Shown: in pieces, positions 19,344-30,757 of the stretch
How the letters are laid out: each line of letters starts with the position of its first letter
How positions within the stretch are numbered: position 1 is the first letter of the stretch
DNA from: Lathyrus oleraceus
Lineage: Eukaryota; Streptophyta; Magnoliopsida; Fabales; Fabaceae
Assembly (NCBI RefSeq): GCF_024323335.1
Contig: NC_066585.1
Span: 184,158,294-184,222,293, forward strand
Direction of reading: 5' to 3'
Length of the DNA stretch: 64,000 nucleotides
Translations under genes and position numbers: made by a program
The notes under the pieces: model-generated
What the model was told of the DNA's origin: nothing
Databases searched by the model: none
Seen by the model: the letters and a program-made list of their open reading frames with translations, nothing else

Positions 19344-22300
19344 GTAACAGGACTTCCAGACTATATGGAGTAAGAAGGCTAAACTACCTCAGTGGTGTAT
19401 CAACCATAAATCAAAGCTCAAGCAAGAGCAAAGCTAGCAATTAATGTACATGTACAAAAGCTTAAACAGTTAATAGTGTACTCAGAAAAAAAACCAAACA
19501 GACAAACAGTGGAACCAATGCAACTGTACATAATGCAAGTCATAAGTGCAAGCACTCAAGTGAGTTCATCACATCAATGGACCTACATCACAACAAGAGT
19601 TAGTGATCAAAGCAAATGGCATCTCAAGTAATGAGGCCACACCAATCATCAAAGCTAAATGCTCAAACCTGAAACACAAAGCACAATTGGTGAGTGCAAC
19701 CCACTAGTGCAAAGACTAGGGTCAAAGGCAAGTCAAATGACCAAAACAGAAGTCAATATTTCACATGAAGCACATTCAATCAAACAAGAAAGAGACCTCA
19801 AAAGGACCAACACCAATTCATAAGGCAAGGGCTTCAAATGATCATGTTAAAGCAAAGGCAAGCAATGTGATCAAAATTGGACATCAAAGATATAAAATCC
19901 AAATCAAAACAGAAAAGCATCCAATGATCATGAAATTTTTTATAAAAGTTCAACATGTTATGAACAAGCATCTTGCAAAATATTATGTCCAGAAGAGTTC
20001 AAATGATATGCAAATGAAAATGCACAAATGCAACATCAAATATGTGACACAAATTGTCACACCATATATTCATGTGTCCAAAATAGTGATACCAAATGAT
20101 AAAAATGCCAAAAAAATGCCAAAAAATCATGTCACATGTTATGATCAAGCATGTTAAATTTCAAAGCAATTGGATAAACCATGAGCATTTCATAAAGCAA
20201 TTAGCACAACATAGCAAATTGGCATCATGTTCAAACAAAAACCACAAAGTAAAAATCTAGAAGCACAAAAATCATGAGATAAATGCTAAAAAAATACTAG
20301 ACATTAAAACAAAAATGTGGAAAAAAGTTTGGATTAATTTGGACATGTTTTCTATTTTTAATGATTTTTAGAAGTTGAATGCATAAAATGAAATAATATG
20401 AGAATTATGTAAAATGAAATGTGAATTAGAATTGGAAAATGCATATGCCAAGTATTGAACACAGGTCTTGGAGGCTACAAGCGCGCAAGTGAAAACAATT
20501 GGAAATCAAAAAATGCAAACGCTAGGTTTCGAACACAGGTCATGCAGGCTACCAGCGTGCTCAAAATGAAATTAAAAAAAACATGCCAAGCGAAGGATCG
20601 AACTGAGGTTAAGCAGGTCAAATGCGCGCTCAATAAAATAAATCAGAAACAAGCGCGCCAGGATCGAACCCGCACTTCAAAGGTTCCAAGCGTGTTTACT
20701 TAAAACGCCGCGTTTTGAAGCAAACCCTAACACTATTTATAGGCGGTGGAGCGCGGTGGTTTCCACCGTTTTCTCCGACGGTACAGGCGGCGCTCCATGA
20801 ACAAAAATTCCAGAATTCAGCAAACTATACATCATTGGAAAGGTCTTGCAACGAGGAATACGAATATCACATTCACTAAGCCTAAAACTCCATGGATTGA
20901 GTAGATCGAAGGCAAACATATTTGATGTCAAAACTTAAAGTTCATGTATCTAACTCGATATCCAGCCAAATTCAAAAATATTTATATCAGAATCACCAGC
21001 AAAGCAAGCTCTACAAGATTAGGTACATGAAAAGGCAAATAATGAGATTCGAATTTCACCTTGTTCAAGATGACAGTTGATGAATACGCGTGTTCAAGGC
21101 TCAAAAATGTCCAGATCTACTTCCTCAATCTTGTTATGAAGCTTTATGCACGAATTGACACTTGAATCCAACTAAATGAAGCTCAATTTTCAAGATCCAT
21201 CTTCATGTTCAAGCTTTGGATCTGCACGATTCTTGGCCAAATTCTTCAAATCAAACCTTGATTCTTCACCAATGATGCATGATAAACATGACTATGCATG
21301 AGTTTTGTGAAATTGGATGAAGAAATTTGAAATTTGAAGAGAGAGAAATTTGAGAGGGAAATGCAATTTTTGATCCAAATTCTGTTATTCCCTCAATTGT
21401 GATTAGCATTTAGCTTATATACCATCCCTTAATCATGCTGAGATTAAGATTAGGCATTGGCTAATTGAAAATTAAGGAGAAATGAGGTGAAATGCAAATT
21501 TGGCAAGTGTGAGGTGGCATGAGCAATGTGCACGTGAACAGTGCCATGCAAGCTTCATTTTTACTCAAAATCATCCAACAAACATGATAGAATTGGAATT
21601 AGGTTTGTATGATTCACCAATTTCAAATTACCAACTTTCCCTCCAAAATGCACTTGAATGGACACTTGATCATGTGAGCTTTTTTCATGCAAGGTAATAA
21701 TTGATTTGGAATCTCTTGGTCATAAGGAGAAATTTGCAAAATGAGTGGCCCAATTTGGAGTTTTGGATCAAAAGTTATGGCACTTTGAAGTTCCAAGCAT
21801 ACTTTGCAATCATTTGTTCATAACTTCTCAACCATTCATCATGTGATCATGATATAGGACTTTTTGAAAAGAGGAGAGAAAGATCTTCAACTTTCATGTT
21901 GACCAAAAATTCATTTGAAGCTTCTTTGATGTTGGAAAGTGAAGTTGAATGTGGACCAAAAACTTGCCATTTTTGGAAACTTGAAATTACAGGTCACTTT
22001 CCATTTTGGGAAACTTTTGATATGGCTTCAAAATCTTTAAGACAGATGTTTGACATGATGAATAGGCCTTGTTTGAACATGAATGGGATGTCTCAAATCA
22101 TTTCCCACACCTCAAAGCCTTCAATTGACTGCGCAGTTGACTGCACAGTTGATTATGTGGTCCTCATACCAAGAAAATACCATCTGCTCTTGTACAAAGG
22201 AAAACCTTGAATTGCCTTGACCTGATGATTGCTTGAACTGCAAAACAAATGTTAGATGACATATTTTTGGTGCTTTTGGTTAGTGATTAAAACAAGAAAA

Positions 22301-22461
22301 GCAATGATATACAATGCAAACATGCCTGGTGATCTCAAACCACTTACAAGAGATCCCAACCCAAAGGGAAAGGAAGGCAAGATGCTCAAAGATCCTTGAG
22401 GCTATGCAATGCTATGATATGATGCCATGAGGGATCTTAAGGATAAAATTGGGGTCTTACA
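19344..22461 (-). repeat. 3' LTR of E, beginning (U3 side)
   Basis: The first 3118 bp of the E LTR. It begins TGTAAGACCCC at 22461 right after the polypurine tract and continues on the other side of B at 7648, for a total LTR length of about 5.06 kb. AT-rich throughout, with a TATA box at 20741-20734. Short ORFs here (19765-20157, 21896-22210) have no coding features. The sequence at 19344-19400 joins exactly to that at 7600-7648 when B is removed. Confidence 0.85.
20734..20741 (-). promoter_or_regulatory. TATA box of LTR E
   Basis: TATAAATA on the minus strand in the context GCCTATAAATAGTG, about 1.7 kb into the LTR. A GC-richer stretch with GCGCGC-like words (20640-20790) surrounds it. Confidence 0.7.
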
Positions 22462-22475
22462 GATGCCCCTATTTA
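22462..22475 (-). other. Polypurine tract of element E
   Basis: The minus strand reads AAATAGGGGCATC immediately before the LTR start TGTAAGACC, matching the PPT of B and H. Confidence 0.75.
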
Positions 22476-25400
22476 AGATCATTCTAGCCGGAGAAATGTA
22501 GGTTAAGATCTTCGTCTCGACGAGGTAGAATGGGCTTAAATAACAACAATGAGACAAATTTTGGTCCCTGAGAGACCTCATGATGCAAATGTATGTATGC
22601 AAAACAAACTATCTCTGTGGGAATATGGGTCCACAAAGAAGAAAATAAAACAGGAGAAATTTGAAAATCCATATGAGTAATACACTCACTGGGACAGAGA
22701 CTCTAACGGGACTCTTATGGAGATAAGAAAAAAAGAAAAATGCGTGAGCAGGACACGACTCAGAATTAGGGGAAAGAGAACTGACATTGCGCGAGCAGGT
22801 AACGACTCAAAACTGGGGAGAAGAGTTCCAAAGGGGTACAAATCCGATGGAAGGACTCAAGCTGACTCAAATATGCGTGTGCTGGGGAAAACGCTAACAC
22901 AGCAAAACTATCCGCAAAGGATACTTCGGATGAAATCCGGACTCAGGTTGGGGAAAGAGCTGACAAGACAACTCTGCCGGGAAATGCATGTATTGGGGAG
23001 TTATGCCAACACAGCAAAAGGCGAATCACAACAACAATTCCGCTGGGGAAATCTGAAAAGACTTTCCAGGGGAAGCAAAAGGAATGAGGTGTTACCGGTT
23101 AGTGAGTAACAAGCTCGGGAAGAAAGAATATCTAAGACCTGTGTACGAGTGAGAGATATCAATCAACCAAATCACCTGAGGAAGACCTGAAAAGGTATGT
23201 TTCGACTCAGGAAAACTGACTCCACAGGGGACCGAGGTCATAATAGGGAGCAGACAGGAAGGAACACCAGGGATACCGGGTAGTAGGCATATAACAGGTG
23301 ATCGACCAAAACGTGAATTGGAGTGTGTTCCAAGACACTCATCATCCTGAAGAAAGCTAGAAAAGCAGACTTGTTTATAGGATGGACATTTGATTCTTCA
23401 AAGAATACGAATCTTACTCGACTGGAGAAAGACGAAAGCTTCAACCGAAGAGCGCATGAGATATATTATCTATTGCCGTCAAAACGTAGATAATATACTC
23501 GCATGGAAGATTATCCATAACCGGGTTGTAGGTTAGAAAAGGATAAGTCGACCGAAGAGGAGAAACAACCGTTACCAACAACAAAAGGGTAGACGAGAGA
23601 TGACTCACTAGGGATAAATTGCGCGCATACGGCAATTATCCAAACAAAAGGGGTAGAATATTCGATCCTGCAAAGGGACAATGAATCTTACTCAACTGGG
23701 GAAACACGAAAGGCTTCGACTGAAGAGTGCATGAGATGTATTATCTATTGCCGTCAAAACATAGATAATATACTCGCATGGAAGATTATCCGTAACCGGG
23801 TTGTAGGTTAGCAAAGGATAAATTGACCGAAACGTGAATTGGTTTGTGTTCCAACACACTCATCATCCTGAAGAAAGCTGGAAAAGAAAACTTGTTTATA
23901 GGATGGACATTTGATTCCACGAGGAATACGAATCTTACTCAATTGGGGAAGAACAACAAAAGACTTCGACCAAGGAGCGCATGAGATATATTATCTATAG
24001 CCGTCAAAACGTAGATAATATACTCGCATGGAAGATTATCCATAACCGGGTTGTAGGTTAGAAAAGGATAAATCATCCGAAAAGAAAGGCATCGGGATAC
24101 CAGGACTAGGTATGATAATGATGGCCAATCCAAGGGGAAGCAACAGACATTACCGGCAAACGGTGAATGAAAGAAGACCCGTTGGGGATAAATTGCTTAC
24201 TCGGAGCAATTATCCTCGAAAAGAAAGGAATATCAAAATCGAATACTGGATAATGATAACCAACAAGGAGGGGATTATATCTATCGAAGACTGGGTAGAC
24301 AACCACGGAAGAGTAACTGTCATCGGTTGAGATGAACAACAAAGAGTTAACTCTGCAAGGGGAGAAAATAGGGTTTACAACTACCAAGATGTTAGGTAGT
24401 AGACCAAAGATTCTGCTGAGGGTAAGGATAGGGTTTACAACTACCGAATGCTGGGTAGAAAACCGCAAATTCCACTGGGGATAAGATGAATGAATTGCCG
24501 GTTAGTGAGCAAATATTCATTTATACCGCGGGGAAGCACAAACTCCGATGGGGAGAAACAATAGGATTTACGACTACCGAATGCTGGGTAGACGACCAGA
24601 AAATCCGCCATCAACCAGAATGAACCACAAAGGTTACCTCTGCTAGGGGGTGAAAGTAGGATTTACAACTACCGGTTTGTAGGTAGAAAACCAAAGAGAT
24701 AGGACTTACAGCTACCGGGTTGTAGGTAGAAGCCAAAGAGATCCACTGAGGATAACGTGAAAAACCATTGGTGACCTTACTGAGGAACACCCAAAACAGT
24801 CACGAAAGGCCAATTTAGGATCAAACAAAAAAGGCAAATTGAATCAAGACTCATCCTAATGAGGATATAACTCAATAGGGAAATCCATCCCAATGTGTGT
24901 GTTGGGAGAAAACGGAAGCAACCGTCATCCACGAGAATAGAAATCAATGGGGAAATGGCAGGAAAGATGGACACTTTCTGCTTAAGGGGTTGACTCTATT
25001 TTGAAGGATCAGACACACCCATCTGCTTGGGGAGATGTATATCACCAACTAGCAGGAGACAACAACAAAAGATATATGGTAAAAATGCAACATGAATATC
25101 TGAATGTTAATGATTATGCATGTATATGCGTGGTTTATGTATGATGAATGCTGACAAACAGACATATCTAACATAAACAGGACCATGAATCAAACGTCCG
25201 GTACTATATCTCGAGAGAGAAAGCCAGAAACTCTGATGGAGAGTATCCAATCTGCTGGAGATCCAAGATGCTAGGAAGCAAAGACTCTGCAGGAGAATCA
25301 GAGATATCACAGAAGTCACAAAATCTCTGAGTGATGGATCATCAAATCAATCTGGTTAAGGAGAAGAGTCAACGCACAGGCAGACACTGCTAAGGAAAAC

Positions 25401-26749
25401 AGCACGCACGAGTAGAACTTGCCACACAAGCAACACTACTGGGAAACCGTCAGCAACTCCACTGGGGACATCTACTGGCAACTCTACTGGAGAATTCCAC
25501 TGAGAGCACATCCACTGGGGGATCAATCAGCAATTCCACTAAGGAATTCTACTGAGAGATCACGCTCTGCTGAGGAGAGAAAATCGTTCTTCCGCTGAGG
25601 GGGAGAGTGGTGAACATCTCAACAAACACTCTGCTGCATGGATAAACCCAAAAAGTCTCAGCTGGGGATAAAAAATTCATTGCACAGGCCGAAATCTGCT
25701 ACAGCCGTAGCTCCGTTGAGGAGCAATGAAAACACAATCATCGCAGGGATGAAACAATATTCTCCGCCGGGAGAAGTGCTTAATTGTGCAAGTAGAATCT
25801 GGCGCAAAAGCAACTCTGGTTGGGGAAACTATCGACACAGGTAACCACCATACCAACAACTCTGCTTGGGATGAATTATCACAGGTAAAATCCATCACCA
25901 AAAATCTGCTGCGGATCAGAGAAACAGCAATATCTCTGAAAGGGATAACAATATCCAGATAAGATCCACCAGACCAACCACTATAGCTAGAATCCAGATA
26001 TGCCAGGAAACATCAATATCTCGACAGGGGATCTACCTCAGAGCAACTCTACTGGGGAGCCTAACTAATAGATGAAGGGAAGACTACTGCTTCAACGACT
26101 TCATTGAGGAAGAAAACACCAAATCCAAACTTCCAGAGAGAACACACCCGAGGGGAGAAAATTACTGCTCTGCTGGGAATCTGGAGCGTGAATAAATCTT
26201 CCCAACACTCTGTTAAGGGAACAAAGCCAAGAAAGGCAACCTGCTCGAGAGAAAAACCACAGAAGATTCCAGAGAAACAGGATATAATCAAATGCCAGGG
26301 ATATGAACAAATGTCTTACCCTGTTGGGAATCATACCACCCTTGGGAGAGCACTGAGAGTCTCCTAAGTATCTTTTGATCATCGTGAATGTGTCACTTTG
26401 TTTAAAAACTGTTTGTGAAAAGTTTGTTTATTTTGAAAACAATGATATCTTTATCAATTAAAACATGCAAAACATTTGTTGAATTGAAACAAATAAGAGT
26501 GCAAATAATTGGATAAAGGCTCAAATTTATTTGATGGAATGGTAGCCTGCGAATGGCAAGACTCCATAGATTTTTACAAGTTTGAAATTGGTGATATATA
26601 TTGGAAAGGGCTACATTGAACATAATGACCATTTCTCCACCAATTCCGGATTCGATGTATTCAAAGCTTCAGTTGACGACGAATGAACAAGAATCTTTGA
26701 CGGATGACAGATGTAGAACACAGTCTTGTCAAGATGCAGTTACTTGCCA
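22476..26749 (-). other. Long repetitive 3' UTR of element E
   Basis: About 4.3 kb of non-coding sequence, homologous to 39431-43259 in H. It contains several diverged copies of an AACCGGGTTGTAGGTTAG block (23520, 23800, 24045, 24660 and 24715). It also has repeated TATTATCTA...TAGATAATA hairpins (23463-23500, 23750-23780 and 23985-24030) and more than a dozen PBS-like ACTCTRCTGGGG motifs between about 24340 and 26200 (plus strand, complementary in the E RNA). Clear examples are 25452-25468, 25478-25494 and 26044-26056. Confidence 0.75.
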
Positions 26750-26925
26750 AATCCCTAATTTTTGCCTAGATTGCCCCAGGATGAGGTACTCAATCTAGCG
26801 GGATGCAAATATTTGTTTTTTCATGTCTCTAATTTTTGCCTGGATCGCCCTTGCGGGTCTAATCCACCGAGACGCTCATTTTTGCCTAAGCCGCCCTTTC
26901 GGGTTTTCAACTTAGCGAGCTATTC
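26750..26925 (-). other. Post-pol hairpin cluster of element E
   Basis: Three hairpins on the minus strand, in order from the pol stop. The first pairs 26914-26908 with 26893-26887 (TAAGTTG/CGGCTTA), capped by CCC-GAAA-GGG. The second pairs 26866-26861 with 26846-26841 (TGGATT/GATCCA), capped by CCC-GCAA-GGG. The third pairs CTAGATTG with CAATCTAG (26798-26791/26774-26767). Outer stems are GCTC/GAGC, GTCTC/GAGAC and ATCCC/GGGAT. The order matches the cluster in H. Confidence 0.75.
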
Positions 26926-26936
26926 TGTTTTTCTTT

Positions 26937-29641
26937 CTAGGCGAAGTATTTCTTGACTGCATCTGAATTCACAGGACGAGTGAAATCCTCCCCATCCATA
27001 GTTGTAAGCATCAAAGCACCGCCTGAAAAGGCTCGCTTGACAACATATAGACCCTCGTAGTTTGGAGTCCACTTGCCCCTGGAATCGGGCGTGAAAGACA
27101 AGACTTTCTTGAGCACAAGGTCACCTTCTCGGAACACACGAGGCTTGACCTTCTTATCGAATGCTTTCTTCATTCTCTGCTGATATAACTGACCATGGCA
27201 CATGGCAGTCAATCTCTTCTCTTCGATCAAATTCAGTTGGTCGTAACGACTCTGAATCCATTCAGCATCAGTCAACTTGGCTTCCATCAAGACTCTCATT
27301 GATGGGATCTCCACCTCTACTGGGAGCACAGCCTCCATGCCGTAAACAAGAGAGAAAGAGGTTGCCCCTGTTGAAGTGAGGACAGATGTACGATATCCAT
27401 GCAAAGCAAATGGCAGCATCTCGTGCCAAACTTTGTACGTGACAACCATCTTCTGGATAATCTTCTTGATATTCTTGTTAGCAGCTTCAACAGCCCCATT
27501 CATCTTAGATCTGTAAGGAGAAGAATTATGATGTGCAATCTTGAACTCGCTACACAGCTCTTCCATCATCTTGTTGTTCAAGTTAGATCCATTATCAGTA
27601 ATGATCTTATCAGGCACACCATAACGGCATATGAGTTGATTCTTGATAAACTTCACGACCACCTGCCTGGTCACATTCGCATACGATGCGGCTTCAACCC
27701 ATTTGGTGAAGTAATCAATTGCTACGAGAATAAACATGTGTCCATTGGACGCTTTTGGCTCGATCATGCCAATCATGTCAATTCCCCACATAGAGAAAGG
27801 CCATGGTGATGAAATCACATTCAGAAGTGTCGGAGGAATATGAATCTTATCCGCGTAAATCTGACACTTATGGCATTTTTTCACATATTTGCAGTAGTCA
27901 GACTCCATTGTCAGCCAATAGTAGCCTGCTCTCAACATCTTTCTAGCCATGGCATGTCCATTGGAATGAGTACCAAATGAACCCTCATGGACCTCAGTCA
28001 TCAACAGGTCTGCTTCGTGTCTATCCACGCATCTGAGCAGAACCGTGTCAAAATTCCTTTTGTAAAGCACTTCACCGCTGAGGTAGAAACTGCCTGACAA
28101 CCTTCTCAAAGTTTTCCTGTCTTTCACAGATGCCCCAGGCGGGTAGGCCTGGTTCTGGAGGAAACACTTGATGTCGTAATACCAAGGCTTATCGTCTTTC
28201 ACTTCTTCAACTGCAAACACGTGAGCTGGTCTATCTAAGCGCATCACGGTGATATTGGGAACTTCATTCCAATACTTGACCACAATCATTGAAGCAAGCG
28301 TAGCAAGAGCATCTGCCATCCAATTATCTTCTCAAGGAATATGATGAAAGTCAACTTCTGTAAAGAACGTTGAAATCCTCCTCGCATAATCTCTGTACGG
28401 AATAAGACCAGGCTGATTCGTTTCCCATTCACCCTTGATCTGATTAACAACGAGGGCCGAATCACCGTAAACATCGAGATGTTTGATCCTGAGGTCAATG
28501 CATTCTTCCAATCCCATAATACAGGCTTCATACTCAGCCATATTATTTGTGCATTTGAAAGTTAGCCTTGCTGTAAAAGGAATATGTGTGCCCTGAGGAG
28601 TAATGATTACTGCCCCAATACCATTTCCGTACTGATTTACAGCGCCGTCGAATACCATACTCCATCTGGAACCAGGCTTTGGCCCTTCATCGAGTGTAGG
28701 CTCATCGCAATCTTTCATCTTCTAATACAGAATCTCCTCGTCGGGGAAGTCGTACTGAACAAACTGATGATCTTCAATCGGCTGATGTGCCAAGTGGTCA
28801 GCCAAGATACTACCTTTAATAGCTTTCTGAGCTTGATACTCGATATCATACTCAGATAACAACATCTGCCAATGGGCGATCCTCCCGGTTAAAGCAGGCT
28901 TCTCAAAGATGTACTTGATTGGATCCATTCTGGATATCAACCAAGTTGTATGATTTATCATATACTGGCGTAAACGCTTAGTGGACCAAGCCAAAGCACA
29001 GCATGTCTTCTCAAGCATTGAGTATCGAGACTCACAATCAGTGAACTTTTTACTCAAGTAGTAGATAGCATACTCTTTCTTCCCGAACTCGTCTTGCTGA
29101 CCAAGGACACAACCCATCGAGTCTTCAAGAATTGTCAGATACATGATCAGAGGTCTTCCTTCCACTGGCGGAGACAGGATTGGAGGTTTAGACAGATATT
29201 CCTTGATACTGTCGAAAGCTTTCTGGCAATCCTCGGTCCAATCATGAGACTGATCTTTTCGGAGGAGCTTGAATATCGGCGCACATGTGGCAGTCATGTG
29301 GGATATAAATCTGGAAATATAGTTCAAGCGGCCAAGAAAACCTCGAACTTGCTTCTCAGTTTTGGGCGCAGGCATATCTTATATTGCTTTAACCTTTGCA
29401 GGATCAACCTCAATACCTCTCTCGCTGACAATAAAGCCCAATAACTTGCCAGAACGGACTCCAAATGTACATTTGTTGGGATTCAGACGAAGCTTGAACT
29501 TCCTCAAACGCTGAAAAAGCTTCAACAAATGCTCTACATGTTCAACTTCCATTCGGGACTTAGCAATCATGTCATCAACATAGACCTCGATCTCCTTGTG
29601 CATCATATCATGAAACAAGGTAGTCATAGCTCGTTGATACG
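26937..29641 (-). pseudogene. E pol, C-terminal part: end of RT, RNase H domains, integrase
   Basis: Read from 29641 to 26937. It holds the rest of RT after the G insertion (YVDDMIAKS, KLRLNPNKC), the first RNase H, the second archaeal-type RNase H (WSMVFDGAVN), the integrase zinc finger and the full DD35E core ending KKYFA. The frame is one and the same throughout but is broken by in-frame stops at 29379-29381, 28722-28724 and 28332-28334. Compared with C and B, the first and third fit a C to T change in Gln and Arg codons. The 460-codon integrase part (28319-26937) is uninterrupted. The RT start lies 20 kb away at 49493, separated by the solo LTR G and element H. Confidence 0.9.
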
Positions 29642-29804
29642 TGTAACACCCCAAAATTTGCCCTCCTCATTCATGCATTCATTTAGCATTTCATATTGCA
29701 TTTCATCATGTCTATCAGAATTAGATCCAAGAAACTTTAAAAAAAAAATTAAAAAAAACGAAAAAAAATTAAAAAAAAACGAAAAAAAATAAATAAATAA
29801 AACG

Positions 29805-29887
<83 letters not shown>

Positions 29888-30757
29888 TTACAAAAAAAAA
29901 TAAATAAATAAAAATAATAAAAAATATATATATATAATAGAAAAACTTGGACTTGGACCTCTCTCATTTGAGCCCACAAAGCCATGAAAATCAGGTTATA
30001 AAAGAGGGAGATCAGACAGAAAAAAGGAAGAGAAGCAAAATACTCTGAGGTTTCCTTGAAACAAAACCCTTGACAACACCTGGAGAGAAACCTGACAGAG
30101 AACTCAGAGCAACCCCCAGGCAGCTCTGAAAAATTCAATCTGACTCACACACTTTCATCTCACGCAAACCCTAACATTGCCTTGCAAACCCAGCCGTGCC
30201 ATTTGATTTCAACCGGTCTCTCCCATCAGGTTTGCCTCATTCCCATGATTTTATGCTCTTAATTTGGATCATCTGAATGTATGAGGTATGATGGATGAAT
30301 TTCATTATGTTTTTGCCCACGGGTTTAATTATGCATGAATGGGTGAAACCTATGCCTTGAATGTTTAATCACATGATTTCTGAAATGTATGCCACAGGGT
30401 TTGAGGTTTCTGAAACCATATTGTTATCCATGAAAAAATTCTTATCGTGTTTCACTAACCCTTTTGTTGAGTTTTTGTGAGGGCTCACAGACTCTTGCAG
30501 AGATGGTTTGCGTGGTTTTCCCACTTTATTTGTGGGATACCCCCTGGAGGTTCATTCCGATTACCTGTACTGACTCACCTTTCTTTGATGGCATTAGCTT
30601 GGGAGATCCCTGGGTTTCTTACTCCTTTAATTGATGTTACTTCGGATCTTTATCCGTGTGGTACTTTTACCTCTTTTCCGCATTTTATCGCTTTCTTAGC
30701 TGGAAGACATCGATAGGATGCATTTGTTTTCTTTTGTTTATTTACTTCTGAGCCCCT
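29642..30757 (+). repeat. Solo LTR G, left part
   Basis: Begins TGTAACACCCC at 29642 after the target duplication ATACG (29637-29641). It is a relative of LTR B, with an A-rich and (TA)n tract and a TATA box at 29997-30003. It is interrupted after 30757 by element H and resumes at 48783. Because the LTR termini at 29642 and 49492 are both flanked by ATACG and no internal sequence exists, it is a solo LTR of about 1.83 kb. Confidence 0.9.
29735..29940 (+). repeat. A-rich and (TA)n microsatellite
   Basis: Poly(A) with ACGAAAA units, then an uninterrupted TA run of about 70 bp (29809-29882), then AAAT units, within U3 of LTR G. The minus-strand ORF rich in Ile and Tyr here is an artefact. Confidence 0.9.

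Noticed and set aside
19344..22461. Possible host gene in the AT-rich stretch with a good TATA box
   Set aside because: It joins seamlessly to 5707-7648 as one LTR bounded by a PPT on one side and a CA end on the other; no exon-like frame is present.
29749..30138. 129-codon ORF with a run of Ile-Tyr
   Set aside because: Translation of the (TA)n microsatellite in LTR G.
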